Shown here in pieces: positions 62,040-64,000 of a stretch of 64,000 nucleotides of DNA. The notes under the pieces are model-generated. The model did not search any database and was not told where the DNA came from. It saw nothing but the letters and a program-made list of their open reading frames with translations. Origin of the DNA: Tamlana sp. 2_MG-2023 (GTDB taxonomy: Bacteria; Bacteroidota; Bacteroidia; Flavobacteriales; Flavobacteriaceae); contig NZ_JAUOSF010000007.1 in assembly GCF_030548465.1 (NCBI RefSeq), forward strand, positions 1 through 64,000, read 5' to 3'. The number at the start of each line of letters is the position of its first letter. Positions within the stretch are counted from its first letter, which is position 1. A program made the position numbers and the translations under genes.

Positions 62040-62075
62040 ATAGCATTAACCAATTAAAATAACTGGTATAAACAA

Positions 62076-62102
62076 AAAGCCTCTCCAAATTGGAAAGGCT
62101 TT
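62076..62102 (-). terminator. Terminator of coxA
   Basis: AAAGCCTCTCCA and TGGAAAGGCTTT pair with one mismatch around AAT. On the minus strand the stem is followed by TTGTTT. It lies 45 bases beyond the coxA stop. Confidence 0.82.
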
Positions 62103-62147
62103 ATATATTGTTATGGAATTCTATTTTAGAACTTCCTTTAGTTTTAA

Positions 62148-63941
62148 TTAGTGATGTAGAGCCACTTCACCTTCCTTAAAAGGAACATTTTGAGGAACGA
62201 AATCTACATCGTAACCTGGTTTACTGTAATCGTAAGCCCAACGGTAAACGTGAGGAATTTCTCCTGGCCAGTTTCCATGAATATGCTCTACTGGAGTAGT
62301 CCACTCTAAAGTCGTAGCTTTCCATGGGTTTTGAGTAGCCTTCTTTCCGAAGAAAATACTACTAAAGAAATTGTATAAATAAACGATTTGAACAACACCT
62401 CCAACTAAAGCAAATATTGTAATAATAACATTTACATTGGCTAAATCATCAAACAATGGAAAGTTACTGTTTGTATAATATCTACGTGGTAATCCAGCCA
62501 TTCCAATAAAATGCATTGGGAAAAATACGCCATAAGCACAAACTGCTGTTAACCAAAAGTGAATATACCCTAAGTTTTTATTCAACATACGACCGTACAT
62601 TTTAGGGAACCAATGGTAGATTCCTGCAAACATACCGTAAAGTGCCGATATACCCATTACTAAGTGGAAGTGAGCTACTACGAAATAAGTATCGTGAACA
62701 TTAATATCTAATGCTGAATCTCCAAGAATTATACCTGTAAGACCACCTGTAATAAACGTTGATACAAAACCAATTGAGAACAACATCGCAGGATTCATTT
62801 GAAGGTTTCCTTTCCATAAGGTCGTAATCCAGTTGAAGGCTTTCACCGCAGATGGAATCGCAATTAATAAGGTTGTAAATGTAAATACAGAACCTAAGAA
62901 CGGATTCATACCTGAAATAAACATGTGATGTCCCCAAACAATAGTTGAAAGGAAAGCAATGGCTAATATCGAAACAATCATCGCTCTATATCCGAAGATA
63001 GGTTTACGTGAGTTCGAAGCCATAATTTCAGAAACCAGACCCATTGCAGGTAAGATTACAATATATACCTCTGGGTGACCCAAGAACCAAAATAAGTGTT
63101 CGAATAATACCGGTGACCCCCCTTGGTAATGTAATACTTCACCTTGAATGAAAATATCTGATAAGAAGAATGAAGTTCCAAAACTTCTATCCATGATCAA
63201 TAATAAAGCTGCCGACAACAATACTGGGAAAGAGACAATACCAATGATAGCGGTTACAAAAAACGCCCAAATAGTTAAAGGTAATCTTGTCATAGACATC
63301 CCTTTTGTACGTAAGTTCAAAACAGTAACCACATAGTTAAGCGATCCTAATAATGACGAAGCAATAAAGATAGCCATAGATACTAACCAAAGTGTCATAC
63401 CCATACCTGAACCACCCTGTGCCATAGGTAAAGCACTTAACGGCGGATAGATTGTCCAACCAGCTGCTGCTGGTCCTGCTTCAACAAATAATGAAATAAT
63501 CATGATTACACTTGATAAAAAGAATAACCAATAAGATACCATATTTAAGAAACCTGAAGCCATATCACGTGCTCCAATTTGCAATGGAATTAATAAGTTA
63601 CTAAACGTACCACTTAATCCAGCCGTAAGTACAAAGAATACCATGATGGTACCGTGAATGGTCACTAAGGCTAAATAAATATCTGCATCCATTACACCAT
63701 CTGGTGCCCATTTACCTAATAATGCTTCAAACAATACATTAGGCTCTTCTGGCCATGCGATTTGCATACGAAACATCATAGACATTAAAACTCCAATAAC
63801 TCCCATAATAGTACCTGTTACTAAGTACTGCTTGGCAATCATTTTATGATCCATACTAAATATATATTTAGTAACGAAAGTCTCTTTATGATGATGTCCG
63901 TGGTCGTCGTCGTGAGCGTGAGTATCTGCGTGTGCTGACAT
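62148..63941 (-). CDS. Cytochrome c oxidase subunit I
   Basis: A 597-residue heme-copper oxidase catalytic subunit with twelve predicted helices plus a short His-rich N-terminus (DTHAHDDDHGHHHKETF). The low-spin heme ligand is in TIHGTIMVFFVLTAG near residues 93-107. The Cu-B/Tyr segment FWFLGHPEVYIVILPAMG is near 286-303, WGHHMFISG is near 336-344, and HDTYFVVAHFHLVMG carries the high-spin heme and second low-spin ligands near 420-434. It is an A-type oxidase subunit. The subunit III/IV and assembly genes lie 17 kb away on the same strand. The nearest upstream gene should be subunit II. Confidence 0.96.
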   Translation of the reverse strand: MSAHADTHAHDDDHGHHHKETFVTKYIFSMDHKMIAKQYLVTGTIMGVIGVLMSMMFRMQIAWPEEPNVLFEALLGKWAPDGVMDADIYLALVTIHGTIMVFFVLTAGLSGTFSNLLIPLQIGARDMASGFLNMVSYWLFFLSSVIMIISLFVEAGPAAAGWTIYPPLSALPMAQGGSGMGMTLWLVSMAIFIASSLLGSLNYVVTVLNLRTKGMSMTRLPLTIWAFFVTAIIGIVSFPVLLSAALLLIMDRSFGTSFFLSDIFIQGEVLHYQGGSPVLFEHLFWFLGHPEVYIVILPAMGLVSEIMASNSRKPIFGYRAMIVSILAIAFLSTIVWGHHMFISGMNPFLGSVFTFTTLLIAIPSAVKAFNWITTLWKGNLQMNPAMLFSIGFVSTFITGGLTGIILGDSALDINVHDTYFVVAHFHLVMGISALYGMFAGIYHWFPKMYGRMLNKNLGYIHFWLTAVCAYGVFFPMHFIGMAGLPRRYYTNSNFPLFDDLANVNVIITIFALVGGVVQIVYLYNFFSSIFFGKKATQNPWKATTLEWTTPVEHIHGNWPGEIPHVYRWAYDYSKPGYDVDFVPQNVPFKEGEVALHH

Positions 63942-63975
63942 AATCTTATATCGGTTTGGTTTCTTGTTTAATTAG

Positions 63976-64000
63976 TTAATTAGAGAATTCTTGAATTCCT
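63976..64000 (-). CDS. Possible 3' end of the subunit II gene (partial)
   Basis: A minus-strand frame open at the window edge ends GIQEFSN-stop, 34 bases before the subunit I ATG. Subunit II normally lies immediately upstream of subunit I in this lineage, so this may be its C-terminus. Only seven residues are visible, so the call rests on position. Confidence 0.3.

Overview
The window looks like an AT-rich chromosome segment of a marine-type member of the Flavobacteriaceae (Bacteroidota). The evidence is the gene content: the gliding/type IX secretion genes sprA, porG, a porP/sprF homologue and a probable remB; a short 287-residue primary sigma factor; a FolK-deoxynucleoside kinase fusion; and a cytochrome oxidase cluster with two subunit III genes. 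Regulatory signals agree: many genes lack a Shine-Dalgarno site, and several are preceded by the Bacteroidota -7 element TAnnTTTG, in the best cases with TTTG 18-20 bases upstream. No phage, transposase, CRISPR array or defence island was seen, so this is mostly core genome. The species cannot be named from this sequence.

Layout. 1-600: a gene-free stretch, then tRNA-Leu(TAA) and tRNA-Gly(GCC) on the minus strand with a clear promoter and terminator. 601-11612: mutS, two methyltransferases, folK-dNK, a queuosine-precursor transporter, an AsmA-like protein, rpoD, rpsU and a DUF2797 protein. 11655-20630: a GH3-family enzyme, an OmpA/PorE-like envelope protein, clpX-clpP-tig, a small holin-family membrane protein, an alpha/beta hydrolase and pdxJ. 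20719-29015: a plus-strand run of envelope genes (AcuB-like CBS protein, nadK, porG, uppS, bamA, two ompH/skp genes, murI). 29200-33930: a gamma-carbonic anhydrase-like protein, a PorP/SprF protein, a NifU/Nfu scaffold, a DUF1304 protein, an MscS channel and tsaB.

33932-48206 is a minus-strand block. It holds a MacAB-TolC-like tripartite exporter with two permeases, then a respiratory cluster (72-aa CxxC protein, DUF420 protein, SCO1, a cysteine-less SCO-like protein, subunit IV, two subunit III, heme O synthase), then a RemB-like barrel protein and TonB. 48278-63941 continues on the minus strand with vanZ-gcvH, the 2411-residue sprA, ruvA, malic enzyme, queG, a lipoprotein, ruvB and coxA. 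Cytochrome oxidase genes therefore flank the sprA neighbourhood on both sides.

The most interesting points are: (i) RemB carries an N-terminal TonB-C-like domain that shares a C-x10-C pair with the adjacent TonB; (ii) a membrane-anchored thioredoxin-like protein without cysteines at the expected active site overlaps SCO1 and shares its neighbourhood with a 72-residue CxxC protein, as candidate oxidase-assembly factors; (iii) two terminators whose T-tracts run into a -7 promoter element; and (iv) at least four unrelated intergenic repeat-like elements, three of them inverted repeats. Nothing here is clearly a wholly new system.
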